From Plakobranchus ocellatus (lineage: Eukaryota > Mollusca > Gastropoda > Plakobranchidae), in the NCBI GenBank assembly GCA_019648995.1, contig BLXT01006697.1, positions 201,937 through 230,802 of the forward strand: a stretch of 28,866 nucleotides of DNA. Direction: 5' to 3'. The notes beneath the pieces are model-generated. The model did not search any database. It saw only the letters and a list, made by a program, of their open reading frames with translations, and had not been told where the DNA came from. This document shows positions 1 through 10,174 of this stretch, piece by piece; within the stretch, counting starts at the first letter, position 1; every line of letters begins with the position of its first letter. A program made the position numbers and the translations under genes.

Positions 1-519
1 AAAAAAAAAAAAAAAAACCATGCAACTGCATTCTCACAAACTTGCATGAACTAACTCATTATGCCCTAACAGGGTGGACTATTGCCATATTGCGGAAGAG
101 AAATGGCCGAAGCACAAAATTTACAAAACATGATGACCGAATAAGATACCTATCGATAATACGTGATAACGTTCAAGACTGTAGAATTCACTAGCTGTGG
201 AGGAGGAAGTCGTCAAATCCCATCTCTAACACGGTTGGCCTGCGATCATCTCCTTAAGGTTCCTTGTCTGGAACTTCTTCCGGGGATGTTTACGTATTAA
301 TGAGGTGATAAATATTAGGAGAGTATTTGATAAGTAAATATATTTAGCTATCCTTGCTTCTAGTCTTTTCTGGCATAAATTGTTCGTGTATCATTGAACT
401 AATGAGCCTGTGTAAATAACTAGAGTAGGAGGATTCTCTTGTGAGAGCAAGGCAGCAGAGAGTCTTCAGACAAGAATTCCCTTTCAAGCAATGTTTTCGG
501 CTCTGAACTTCTAACATTC

Positions 520-975
520 TATGGGGGCCGAGCCACACCAAGGTCATAACTCCTAGGTGTCCCCTCTGCTACCTCCTTTCGTCTTCCTCAGATGTAACGC
601 CTGGTGCAGGCATCGGCTATCATGGTCCTCCATTCCACCCTGCCATCAGCCAGCTGGATAAACCTGTTGTTGGGCATGTTTCATGGTTGCAAGGCATTCA
701 AGCTGTCGGTATATGATGTTCTTTGTCGATCTTTGCCTCATTTCCCTTCATATTTTCAACAAAGCATGATCTTTTTCCAGTCCTTTTTTTCCCCGTGAAT
801 GTGGCCTAATACGGCCTGTCTCTCTCAGATTGTTTTCATCAACGAGCGCTTCATGCCTGTCAGTTGTAACACTTCTTCATTGAGCCTTATGTCCAAGATA
901 CTCTCATGAACCATTTTTCAGTAGCTTACACAACAGTTTCGTTTTAATGTTTTTGGAAAGTGTCCAGAGCTATTT
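520..975 (-). pseudogene. Non-LTR retrotransposon (LINE) remnant, region after the reverse transcriptase
   Basis: Read on the minus strand, this shows pieces typical of the C-terminal part of LINE endonuclease/reverse transcriptase polyproteins. A WTLSK-like segment lies near 950. A TEKWFMR..SWT segment follows, then NEEVLQLTGMKRSLMKTI near 870-830. A GHI-like piece comes next, and the last is GRVEWRTMIADACTRRYI ending in a stop near 612. The pieces are in the correct order but spread over different frames with internal stops, so this is a dead 3' fragment. The endonuclease and RT core are not visible in the window. The order of these motifs is known from RTE-like and other LINEs; the exact clade is not assigned. 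About 100 bases below the stop may be 3' UTR. Confidence 0.55.
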
Positions 976-1375
976 TCAGTAGTCTCAGCTAGTGCTTTAA
1001 GAGCTTTGGTTCTTCTCTGACCATTGATGGAGAGTTTGCTTAGAAGGTTGTAAACTGATATATACTAGTATTTTCTAGAAGAGATCATAATATATATAGC
1101 AGAGAGATAAACCGTCGATGTTTATAAATTTATAGATCTTCCATATCGTAGAAGCTTAAAATGCTGTTATGAAATTGTTATTCATTTATTTTTCGTTTAG
1201 TTTTAGGTGAGAGTTAGGGTGGTTTCTTATCTTTAATCTTGTCACAGGCAGTGTTCATGTAGACCTATAACTGTAAAGCGCAAAGCCGTTCGTGACAGTA
1301 AGCCAATTCGGTGTGAAGTGCAATGAAAAAGGCGATATCGTTCTTTTTTAAATGTCTTTTAAAAAACCTGTTCGG

Positions 1376-1378
<3 letters not shown>

Positions 1379-1417
<39 letters not shown>
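1379..1417. repeat. (GT)n microsatellite
   Basis: Uninterrupted TG dinucleotide run of about 19 units on the plus strand. Confidence 0.98.
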
Positions 1418-1420
<3 letters not shown>

Positions 1421-1633
1421 TATATGTATTTATATAAAACTTTTCAAGACTGTGTTACATTTTGCATGGCTTTTGCACAGCAGTTTAAATGCAAAGAGGA
1501 ATGGTGATATAAATTGTAAAACTTAAAATTTCACGTCAAGAAAGCAGCGAGTGCTTTACATCACAGTAGTGACAGAGCGGTCTTCAAGTAATCTATGGGT
1601 TCCAGATAAGTTAGAATCGGAACTGAAAATCAT

Positions 1634-1640
1634 TTCTCTT

Positions 1641-1696
<56 letters not shown>

Positions 1697-1699
1697 TGT
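1634..1699. repeat. (CT)n microsatellite
   Basis: Pyrimidine run of TC dinucleotides with a few TTTC interruptions. The reading frames over it (poly Ser-Leu on one strand, Arg-Glu on the other) are repeat artefacts. Confidence 0.97.
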
Positions 1700-2994
1700 C
1701 TCCGTCACTCTCTCTAAATCTCTCATTACGCAATGACAAAGAAACCTTGAAGTTTGAACGACAAGTCCTTCTACTTTCAATTTAACTTTGAAGGAAAATT
1801 AAATTTTGATAAGCTAATCGTATCTTTTTATTGAAGAATTACTGTGTGGGCTGGCAAAAAAAGGCAAAGTTTTCATTTACCAATTAATCGAAAGTTTTGA
1901 TCCTGCATTTTATTTTTTTTAAAATTAAACGTCCTTAACCATTTTAAAATATATGTAGCGATAAAGAAAAACACAAATAACGACAAAAAGGTTCGCTCGT
2001 GCGTATGTACAATATAGATTTATAGGCTATATATATAGCTTTTAAGACTTTTTGATTGTGGATTCTGTCACAGGAAAATCACCAATAATTTTTAAATCTT
2101 ATGTATTGTAATTCTCTTTTCCAGGCACTCATTTTGACGCAGAAACATCGTCTTTGAAGAACCGCGATGACTGTACAACTGGCTTTGATAGATTTGATAC
2201 CTTTTACAGGTATTTTAATTTCTTTATCTGACACTTGTTGATTAACGGTGCACGCACAATAAATAATAATTATTGTCAACTCGTGCTTTTCATGACTTCG
2301 CTTTTAGGTCAACGAATTGGCCTTAACGGCGCCTGATCGACCATTTATCAAATTTAATTTTAGCTTCTAGTTTGCTATGGAGTTCGCGAACTTGTCTTTT
2401 CTAGAGATGCAGAAACAAATTACCTAAAGTTATAAAAGAAATTAACAAAATGCTGGTGATTTTTTAATGAAGAGATAAATTGTCTTCCTTTATCGCACTT
2501 CAAGAGCGGTCATTCTTAATGCAAAATCGTTGAAAAACATTAAATTAATCGAATAAAAATCAGCATAGTACTATTAGCTTTCCAAAACCCAAATTTGCAA
2601 ACTGGCGCCTTGTTACACAAATGAATTTAAAGAAAATAGATTCATAACAAAAGTAGACTGAGTTTCTTATCGGGAGAACAGGAGATAAAATTAAATGCAC
2701 ATATTGCAATTTACATTGTCCTTGAAAACAAATGAGGACTGCAAACGGTGCAAAATTGTGTAAACTATTAACTTACCATTTACACAATAATGGTGCAAAG
2801 CAATAAGAGAAACAATTGAACTCTACTTAAAATTACAATGCTAACTCACACGTTTTACGAAGTATAATTACAAGACGTTTTGCAGCCACAACTACGTTGA
2901 AGTTTGAATATTATTTTTAGCCACTTTAAACTCAATCTACGAAAGCCCAGCAAGTCATTATTTTATTTGCTATTTTTCATTTACTTTCCAACAG

Positions 2995-3185
2995 TTTCTT
3001 CCGGCGAGAGGCTAAATGTTTGCGGCAATATTTTCTATTCAAGGGAGAAAAAGTGTTTCTTCCTGGTGGTAATCTGCCATGGATTCACTACGGCTATGAC
3101 TTTAGCAATAACCAGTAGTCATTAGTGAAATCTAGGGTGGACAGTCAAATGAAAATGTTGAAGGATGTAGGAGGAAACAGTTTAA
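2995..3185 (+). pseudogene. GH5 endo-1,4-beta-mannanase pseudogene, exon A (N-terminal part)
   Basis: The exon follows a good acceptor (tttccaacag, ending at 2994) and ends before a GTGAGT donor at 3186. It encodes pieces resembling the start of mollusc mannanases: GERLNVCGNIF, then after a shift in the A-run 3048-3052 GGNLPWIHYGYDFSNNQ, then SRVDSQMKMLKDVGGNSL. A TAG at 3116-3118 replaces the residue, usually Tyr, that follows NNQ. The exon ends in phase 1 after AGT TTA A. This suits the conserved NS(I/L)R that starts the next exon in functional genes, but I could not find that exon between here and 4965. Mannanases of this kind are secreted enzymes that cut plant and algal mannan. A hydrophobic stretch just upstream (about 2955-2997) could be a signal peptide read through the acceptor, but this is uncertain. 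Confidence 0.7.
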
Positions 3186-4965
3186 GTGAGTTTTAAAGTT
3201 CTTTGACATTAATCCTAGAAAATCTTTTGAAAATTCGAAAGGAGCACTTAAAACACTTTTTTTTTTTTTTTGGAAGAGCTTAATTTGCTCCAGGTTACAT
3301 TTTGAGTTCCGTCATGGTTCTTGACGGGACTGAAAAGTTTAACACGATAATGTATTTATTGGTAAGCCGGTATTCTCGTACTATGCAAAGCTCTATCTCA
3401 GTAATCACCAAACACATTCCTTTGCGTTTCTCAGTTCACAGTAAGGGCTGGTAAATAAAGGATGTTTGTTTATCGAGAATGCTAGGTATTTTCGCATCTG
3501 GATTTTACAATTTATTTATTAAATGAATTCACCAAACATGACACAATTTGTTTTAAATGTAGACATAAAATAAAGGTAGAGAAAAACGGAAATAATGTTA
3601 GCAACTTAAAGAACTCGAATAAGCAAAGAGCAATTTTAAATTTGAAAAAAGAAGTTCTGAAAATAACGTCGAGGCAATAGATTAGCGACAAAAATTACTT
3701 TTTCCTTCTATCCAATAGCTTTGAGATAATTTACATGTACTAATATAAGAGACGTTGGATAACGTAAGTGTGTATCCGGAGATAATAGGATGAATGGCTT
3801 ATGCAACTTTGCTTCCTCTTAATTGAGTTAGTGTGATGAGTTTGATCATTCTCTTGTACTTATTTTTTTTTTGTTTGATGATAGAGATACCGGTATCAAT
3901 CTGTTCACTCTGTACATGTGTAATTCGAAATGAATTGTTATATAACTGAGGGAACATTAGAAAACCGGTCCTAGGGAACCTATCATTTTTTAAAAAGTTG
4001 AAGTGAAAAAATGTAAAAAAAAATTCTATTGATATTGCTGCCTCTGGAGCATAGAGCACCAACCAACTTTATTCACTTCACTATGTCCTGTATCAACCAT
4101 TTAAGCTCATTCCCTATTGCTTTCCAGACCTCTACCAAGACGTCTTCATTTTCACTTTTTAAAAATTATTTTTATTCTTTCGGAGAAGGGAGAGAAAATC
4201 AAGTGCAGAGCTTTTGCTGGTAATTTTTGGTGGGGCATCCATCGAACTTTTAAAGAAATTAAAATTCAATACTTATATCTTTAAAGTTTTACTTGTTTTT
4301 CCTTCTCCCGCTAGGTATCCATTTTTTTTTTTTACAAAGCTCTTATGAAGTTTGAATAAGATCAATTTTTAACAACATTTTGCATCAATGTCAAAGGCCT
4401 ACAGGCCATTCAATGTCTTTAGTGATGGTAATCAGCTACACAAGCGGCAAAGTTTTGAATCATATTGATCATTAAAGTTAGCTGTATAACATTATTCTAA
4501 TACTCTTGTGTCTTAAAATTAGAAGTTAAAAAAAATATTCTAAAAGTTGTACTTATTATGGTCATGGTATTTAGATCCTAGCGCACGCTTTTTTAGTGTA
4601 GATTTTTCAATTATTTTTCTTTCTCTACTTACATGAATAGGTGCCTTCTTTCATGTCCAGATAGGCACTCGAGATTAGAGGTTTGCGGTTTTCGTTAGCG
4701 TACGCTTTTTGAAAACGAATATCTATAGTACCTTTGAAGTTATAATTTTTTTTTTTTTTTTTTTTTGGAATTCAGCTCATGGGGAAATGACTTAAGTTTA
4801 GCCCATCTTTCTTATATTTTTTTCCATAATATAGAGTTTCATAAAAACCAAAGGAAAATTATGACATGCTTATGATATATTTTCATAATTTATAGAGGCA
4901 TCGCACATTTTTAACTTTTAATACCATCCTTTTCAAAAATAGATTTGTGTTATTTCTTCTTGTAG
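3186..4965. other. Intron-like non-coding stretch in the mannanase pseudogene
   Basis: AT-rich sequence with poly-T tracts at about 3259-3271, 4321-4333 and 4747-4766. One or more mannanase exons, including the one with the conserved RVWxHVxG segment, should lie here. None was found, so they are deleted or decayed beyond recognition. Confidence 0.5.
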
Positions 4966-5183
4966 CTATGATATCCTGGTGATTCCGGTCGTTGTAGAAC
5001 GCTGCTATTGATCAAGATAAAAGTCACAGGTTTAGATGGTATTATTGTTGACTGGAAAAAGCTACATTCGGGTCGTTTTGACCCCTTTGATCACAGAGGT
5101 TAAAGGTCACCCAGCTCTTGCAGCCTGGGATATCATCAACAAACCGGAAGACATGCTCAAAGTTGGAGAAATAAGTTTTACAC
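4966..5183 (+). pseudogene. GH5 endo-1,4-beta-mannanase pseudogene, exon B (catalytic exon, Glu replaced by Lys)
   Basis: The acceptor is ttcttcttgtag ending at 4965 and the donor GTAAGT starts at 5184. The exon encodes YDILVIPV, NAAIDQDKSH, DGIIVDWKKLHS and, in a third frame, SYIRVVLTPLITEVKGHPAL followed by AAWDIINKPEDMLKVGE. These match in order the strand and helix around the acid/base Glu of GH5 mannanases, where the motif normally reads WDIMNEPE. Here codon 5141-5143 is AAA (Lys) instead of GAA/GAG, so the catalytic acid/base is gone. At least two single-base frameshifts break the exon, near 5005-5015 and near 5080-5090. It ends with one base of a codon (phase 1), which fits exon C. What is seen is the motif set; the loss of activity is inferred. 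Confidence 0.8.
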
Positions 5184-6305
5184 GTAAGTTTTCTTTTTTT
5201 ACTTGCGCGTGTACTTGTCCAGGGCCTGCGTTTGCATCTCCTGTGCATTCATTGTCGCACATTGTTCTTGTCTATCACTTCTATTCAATGAACATTGCAC
5301 AATGTACTTAGACTATCCCATTCAACTAATGTTCCTAAATTGTAGTGGTTTTTCAGATTTACTTTTCTCCAAGTGAAAACAACAATCTAGATGTATTACG
5401 CAATGTGACAGCAATTTTATAATTTAAAAATCATTTCCTTCCATGTATTTATCTTGTCTTATTTATGATCTTAAAGGTATTATTGTTTGGTTTGATAGGT
5501 TAGCCGGAATACAAAATTATAGCCGTATATTTGTCAAGTACAAGATCTTCTATCCTTCCTTATTAAGTAGCATCTATTTTAAAAAATTATTGCTGAATCT
5601 TGAATTACATGTACGATAATAACCTGCAACTGATGTTGCGTAAAATCTAGTTCGAACCCCTGTTGTAAGAAACTCAGGTAAGATGTAAAAAACGGCTTAA
5701 AACGCATGTTCTTTTTTTTCCATAAAAGGTAAAAAACACCGAGAGTGCAAACACGTTTCAACATCTTTAATCCTTGTTTTGACCGTTTGATTACAAAAAA
5801 ATTGACTTTCCTAAGCATTTAAATTAATTTGAGAGATAAAAAGTTATCCGCTTTGTAATGAGTTGGTAACAGCGTGTTAATTTTATCAGATACCCTGAGG
5901 TTATATATCGAAGAAAGATAAACTAAGTATATTTCATTTATTTTTGCGTGCACCTTCCTGTTGTTAATCACCTATAAAACCTGATACAGTCGTTAACCTT
6001 TTTCACTACTCTTTTCTTTCTGTTTGAGTTGTAGTGAAATGTTTTGTGCTGTTGTTTGTCGGCTGCAGATCTCAATAAATCTAATTCATTCATCAGAGAG
6101 TAACTTCTAAAATATTAATAATAATGTTGTGCTTCTAATTTTGATACACAGAGAATTAAACAGTTTTAGAGTCTTCCAGTTCCTCTTTAAAAAAGTGATG
6201 CAAATGGCTTCATAGTGTAAGGAAACTTTAATTTTTAAAAAAGTGTCTTTTATACGAACAGCAAATGAAATCATTATTGCTTTATTTAACTGCAATATAA
6301 TGCAG
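5184..6305. other. Intron of the mannanase pseudogene
   Basis: It starts GTAAGT and ends in tataatgcag. No exon, RNA gene or repeat of note was seen inside it. Confidence 0.55.
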
Positions 6306-6394
6306 ATCCGTGTTTCGATATTCTCAATTTGAGAAATAGTGGCGCTGGCTGGGCCGGCAAGAAATACAGCTACCAGCAGCTATTAATTGTTAAG
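6306..6394 (+). pseudogene. GH5 endo-1,4-beta-mannanase pseudogene, exon C
   Basis: Open through its length. Joined to the single base left over from exon B, it reads HPCFDILNLRNSGAGWAGKK and continues YSYQQLLIVK. Mollusc mannanases carry the segment PCFDT..L..SGAGWAG..Y..QQLL directly after the NEPE exon, so identity, order, strand and splice phase all agree. The donor would be GTATTC at 6395, which is weaker than a consensus site. Later exons, including the one for the nucleophile Glu, were not found downstream, so the gene is truncated or interrupted by the SINE and piggyBac insertions. Confidence 0.75.
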
Positions 6395-6702
6395 GTATTC
6401 CTCCAATTTTTTAAAATTATTATTATTTTATTTAAAGCAGGTGAAGATTAGAAGGTTTCAGCTCTTTCAAACAAATGAGTTATTTATCGCGAATCGAAAC
6501 ATGACAGGTAATTTCGACTTTCAAAGATATGTTTGTATTTATTTGACAAGAAAGATGTATATATCTTTTGAAAAATAAAATTATCTTTTATTTCTTTTTT
6601 TAAATATTTTACATAAACTTAGTAAAAGGCATTTCCATGTTAAAGGTAAATTGGGTCTAAGGATAAAGTATTGGTAGTTCTTAAAAATTGTAAAATAGGT
6701 TA

Positions 6703-6715
6703 GCCCATTTTAATA
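6703..6715. repeat. Left target-site duplication of SINE
   Basis: gcccattttaata, identical over 13 bases to 6883-6895. Confidence 0.9.
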
Positions 6716-6882
6716 GTTTGGTTTATTGGTTTATTGTATATAGCCAGTCCACAACAAGGTGCTCTCAGGCTTTAAGGCCTTCCGTCAGGCCGGGGCGCTG
6801 ATGGCGGGACTCGAACCCGCGACAGAAGGATCCCTGCAGATTTCAGGGCGGACACACAAGCCACTGTGCCACCGACGCCGCC
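6716..6882 (-). mobile_element. tRNA-derived SINE with intact target-site duplication
   Basis: On the minus strand the element starts with a tRNA-like head at about 6882-6792. It contains an A-box-like GGTGGCACAGTGG and a perfect B-box inside cgcgGGTTCGAGTCCCgcc, which are the internal RNA polymerase III promoter. An anticodon-arm-like hairpin (CCCTG/CAGGG) is present, but the loop lacks the U33 of real tRNAs. A short body follows (ccggcctgacggaaggcc, and on to about 6745), and the 3' tail is made of AATAAACC-like repeats (6716-6740). The insertion is bounded by a perfect 13-bp TSD, typical of L1- or RTE-assisted retrotransposition, so it is a full-length and fairly recent insertion. A functional tRNA gene is unlikely because of the tail, the TSD and the imperfect acceptor stem. 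Confidence 0.88.
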
Positions 6883-6895
6883 GCCCATTTTAATA
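6883..6895. repeat. Right target-site duplication of SINE
   Basis: Identical 13-mer to 6703-6715. Confidence 0.9.
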
Positions 6896-7559
6896 TCACG
6901 TGTTTATCTGGCATGTGCTTTCAAAGGAAGATAAACTAAATTAGTTTTCTATTTCCTTTTTTTTTTATAACCTGGACATACTTGTTCCTATTTTGTATTA
7001 TCAAAGCTCACTCCCCCACCTCTACAACTGCCTCTAGGGGTCTTTCCAGGCTCTTTTTCTTTCTCGCTTGCTTATCTCTGGCTCTCCTTTTGTTGTTCTT
7101 TTGGTTGTTGTTTCTTTTTAATTTTCCCCCAAACTCTTGCTCTTTCGTTTTTTCCTCGTCACTCCCTGTGTGCCTCCAAGTCCAATATACATATATATAT
7201 TTTTTTTACTGTCTCTGACCAAATCTCTTTCGCTCTTAATCTTTCATTTATTTTCATCTCGTCTTCCCCATGGCTCTTTCAAATAGGCACATAAATGTCT
7301 TCCTCTGTCACTGTTTTAATCCTTCAAGCTATATATTTTATCTCTTTCTCTCATTAAAAATCATTTTCAAAACAAAAAACATGCATTACACTTTCTGAGC
7401 TTCCAGACCTCATGATAGGGCCAAAAAAGTTCGAAAATGTAGGCCACGACAGAGGAATTAGCATTTCTGGTTTATATTCTCTCTTCTGAGCGATGTTTCT
7501 GATGGTAGGTTCACAAGTTGGCAAGCTGATGCAATGAAACAAGAGGATCCTGAGGCTCT
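6896..7559. other. Pyrimidine-rich non-coding stretch
   Basis: From 6950 to 7360 the plus strand is strongly T/C-rich, with many CTCT and TTTC blocks. Reading frames in it are low-complexity. No exon recognised. Confidence 0.5.
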
Positions 7560-7631
7560 GATGACAGTGGGAGATTTGAACCCCAAGTCGAATACTGATC
7601 GCTTCAACATGGCTGACCATTGCTCGGACAG
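7560..7631 (-). mobile_element. Possible tRNA-like SINE fragment
   Basis: On the minus strand an A-box-like TGGTCAGCCATGTTGAAG (7619-7602) is followed at a normal spacing by a B-box-like GGTTCAAATCTC (7582-7571). This resembles the head of a tRNA-derived SINE different from the other two. No clear tail or TSD was found, so this is tentative. Confidence 0.35.
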
Positions 7632-7889
7632 CTGTTTGCAAAAAGTTGAACAAAAATCATTGGTCAGTTATACAGTCGTCGTATCGTAATATGCTTAGCA
7701 CATTGGGATATCAGGTTTTATGCATGATGTTTCAAATTTGAAGAAGGATTGGATGTGCAACTGTTTGCAAAAAGTTGAACAAAAATCATTGGTCAGTTAT
7801 ACAGTCGTCGTATCGTAATATGCTTAGCACATTGGGATATCAGGTTTTATGCATGATGTTTCAAATTTGAAGAAGGATTGGATGTGCAA
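7632..7889. repeat. Perfect tandem duplication, two 129-bp units
   Basis: 7632-7760 and 7761-7889 appear identical base for base. Each unit starts ctgtttgcaaaaag and ends ggatgtgcaa. The unit is not obviously coding. The identity means a very recent duplication, or an assembly artefact in which one unit was counted twice. Confidence 0.95.
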
Positions 7890-7977
7890 CGTTCCCCACT
7901 TGTAGCTTTTGTATTTAATATTTTTCCCAATTTTTAAAGCACTCCATGCTCACCAAAATACTAGTATATAAAGTGTG

Positions 7978-7980
<3 letters not shown>

Positions 7981-8020
<40 letters not shown>
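7981..8020. repeat. (AT)n microsatellite
   Basis: Twenty uninterrupted AT units, followed by a short GAGAGAGA. Confidence 0.97.
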
Positions 8021-8028
<8 letters not shown>

Positions 8029-8688
8029 TAATATATTAATTTGTAAGAGGAAGAGTTTCTTTTGGAAATATATATATATACTCATTTCCAAAAAAATCTA
8101 GATATAGATTAGAAAGAGACGGTGCTTTTATGGGTTATTTTTCTTTATTTGCTTTTGTTGTCGGGCCAAAAATTTTTAGGGCATTATACTCGCCCCGTAA
8201 TATCGATGGCTTCACAAGCTTAGAAATCGTCAATACTTTCACACTAAAATAGTTCGTAAAGCAAAATCTAAGAACGATATTTATTCAAGTTACTTCACCA
8301 ATTGCTTCCTTAGGCTTCTCTTGCCCGGTCAAGTCAATGGCCAACCACTGAGTGCTGCCTAGTATGTACGGCAGTTTCTAGTTTGACCTACTTCTGGCCT
8401 GGATCTAGATTTTTATACTTTGCCTATCATGCCTTTCTTTCTGAGACATTGCTTGTGAGTTCGGCGAAAAAGGGCGACTTGGGGATTTCCAAACTGAAGA
8501 TGAACAACAAAATCATAGGTAAGAAAAGTGATTTTCCAAATTCATGTTCTTTATTAGATCCAGATTTAGTCCAAATCTAAATAAATTTGAGCTATTCGTT
8601 ATTTTTTTTCGCCAACATAATGCTAGGCCTAGGCCTATCTAGATTCTAGAGAAGGACTTCTTCACCAGGTAACCACTCCCAAGTAAAT
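8021..8688. other. Non-coding stretch before the piggyBac element
   Basis: An open frame at 8383-8580 carries a donor-like ataGGTAAG near 8516, but its protein resembles nothing I know. The stretch 8400-8655 has several TCTAGA, GATCTAG and TAGGCCTA palindromes. Confidence 0.4.
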
Positions 8689-8692
8689 TTAA

Positions 8693-8708
8693 CTCTATCC
8701 CCATCGGC
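8693..8708 (+). repeat. piggyBac left terminal inverted repeat
   Basis: Directly follows TTAA; 12 of 16 bases match the inverted right end, including the cggc at the inner edge. Confidence 0.8.
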
Positions 8709-8735
8709 ATATTTATTATTTGATCCTTACCAGCT

Positions 8736-8750
8736 GGGTCTCTCAGACCC
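8736..8750. repeat. piggyBac subterminal repeat, left copy
   Basis: gggtctctcagaccc, itself nearly palindromic and the exact reverse complement of 9962-9976. Candidate transposase binding site. Confidence 0.8.
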
Positions 8751-9027
8751 ACTAATAAAACAGAGAGCTAAAAATCTGGAGGGTCTCTCCTATTTAACAT
8801 TGAGACAGAATTGTCCTCTGCAACAATTTTAGAGTGATCCCCTTGTTCACTTAGAGTTATATCCCTTTGTTTGTTCAGCCATTTTGATTCCTCAGACACT
8901 TCTGAAGAGGTATGACAGATCCTGTCATTTAGAAACGCTATGAGTACTTCATTTTCATTTCATTGAAAGAAAACAACGACATTTTCATGTAAGTTTTCAA
9001 AACAAAAAAGATCCTCCTCTGATGTAG

Positions 9028-9766
9028 TCGAAATTCCTGTTCCGTAAAGGAATGACTTTGGTGTCATTTCAGGGCAAAAGAAACAAAAATATTATTCTTT
9101 TGAGTGCTATGCATAATGATTGTGCAGTTGATGAAGAGAGCGGAAAGCCAGAAATAGTCCTCTCATACAACAGAATCAAAGGAGGCGTGGACTCATTAGA
9201 TCAAATGGCCCACTCTTTCCCAGTCAAGAGGAAAACAAAAAGATGGACATTTGTTGTTTTCTTCAACATGATATATAATGGGCTGTTGTTTCTGCAAGAG
9301 CAGTGTGGGGTAAAAAATTTCCAACAAATCGCTATGCCCAGCCAGATAACAGAAACAGTTTCTCATTCAGTTTGCTAAGGAGCTTGTGTTTGACCAAGTG
9401 AAGCGCAGGGCGGTGGCAGCGAAAACAATGAATCTCCCTTACAGGATCAAGCTAGAAACTGTGTTGGACAGTCTGTTAGCTTCCTGTGACCAAAGTGGTG
9501 CCTCATCCAAAAGACAAGCTACGTCTTCTGCATCGAAAAAGACCCCTACAAAGAGCTCAACAGTCTCCGATTCAAAATCTCCAGCTTCACAGAAAGCCAA
9601 GCGTAAGCGCTCACCATCACCACCAGCAGCCGCCACCCGGAGACGGCGATGCACACTCTGTCCAACAAAAAGAGTCCGAAAAACCAAAACACAATACTCA
9701 AAATGCAGTAAATATGTCTGTGGAGAGCATTCATCATTTACATGCACTGTCTGCAACTCAAACTAG
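9028..9766 (+). pseudogene. piggyBac transposase, C-terminal half, frameshifted
   Basis: Open from 9028, directly after a TAG. The first frame (to 9378) gives KFLFRKGMTLVSFQ, then NIILLSAMHND, KPEIVLSYN, KGGVDSLDQM and KRKTKRWTFVVFFNMIY, a clear match in order to the end of the piggyBac DDE domain. The first D of GVDSLDQ (codon 9190-9192) corresponds to the third catalytic Asp; the first two catalytic Asp residues are missing because the upstream part is deleted. Between about 9325 and 9355 two single-base shifts move the conserved NRKQFL..FAKELV segment through two other frames. The second large frame (to 9766) continues with basic, Ser-rich linker and ends in the Cys-rich finger typical of the family: RRRCTLCPTKRVRKTKTQYS followed by further Cys/His pairs. 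No active transposase is expected. Confidence 0.9.
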
Positions 9767-9961
9767 CCTCTTGGGTAATTCATATCATTTACCAAGTATA
9801 CTTCAAGTCTGAATAAGTGTTCAGATCAAATGTTTTGTTCCCAACATAAGTGCGACTTGTTGATATGATTTATCATTGCATTGTTTCATTGTAATTTGCA
9901 AAGTTCTATGATACAAACCAAATCAAATTTGTTGTCTGTATTTTATGATAGTTTTGTCAAA

Positions 9962-9976
9962 GGGTCTGAGAGACCC
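9962..9976. repeat. piggyBac subterminal repeat, right copy
   Basis: gggtctgagagaccc, the exact reverse complement of the left copy at 8736-8750. Confidence 0.8.
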
Positions 9977-10005
9977 ATGCTGATTTATTTGGTTTTTTTT
10001 TTCTC

Positions 10006-10011
10006 AATAAA
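10006..10011 (+). promoter_or_regulatory. Polyadenylation signal of the piggyBac gene
   Basis: AATAAA 240 bases after the transposase stop and before the right inverted repeat. Confidence 0.55.
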
Positions 10012-10158
10012 ATTATAAATTAAAAAAGAATACCCCATTTGCTTTTCTGATAAGTTGTCAACACCAATAGGAACGCTCATTATTATTTTCAGATTTTTAT
10101 GTCAACATTTTACTAAAATATTGCTATTCAAATAGGCTTGTCGGATCTCTGAGACACA

Positions 10159-10174
10159 GCCGGTTGGGAAAGGG
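10159..10174 (-). repeat. piggyBac right terminal inverted repeat
   Basis: gccggttgggaaaggg directly followed by TTAA at 10175-10178. Confidence 0.8.

Larger units (their letters stand above)
976..2994. other. Non-coding stretch
   Basis: Apart from the two microsatellites I see no coding exon here that I can recognise. It is AT-rich with many short poly-A and poly-T tracts. It may be the 5' flank or an early intron of the mannanase pseudogene that follows. Confidence 0.5.

Noticed and set aside
1551-1780. Ser/Leu-rich and Arg/Glu-rich open frames
   Set aside because: They are the two strands of the (CT)n microsatellite.
6792-6882. tRNA gene on the minus strand
   Set aside because: A- and B-boxes are present but the anticodon loop lacks U33, the acceptor stem is poor, and it is joined to a SINE body, tail and TSD.
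8383-8580. Open frame followed by a donor-like GGTAAG
   Set aside because: No acceptor pairing, no protein family, and it does not match any later mannanase exon.
9439-9756. Minus-strand frames over the piggyBac linker
   Set aside because: Shadows of the transposase reading frame on the other strand.
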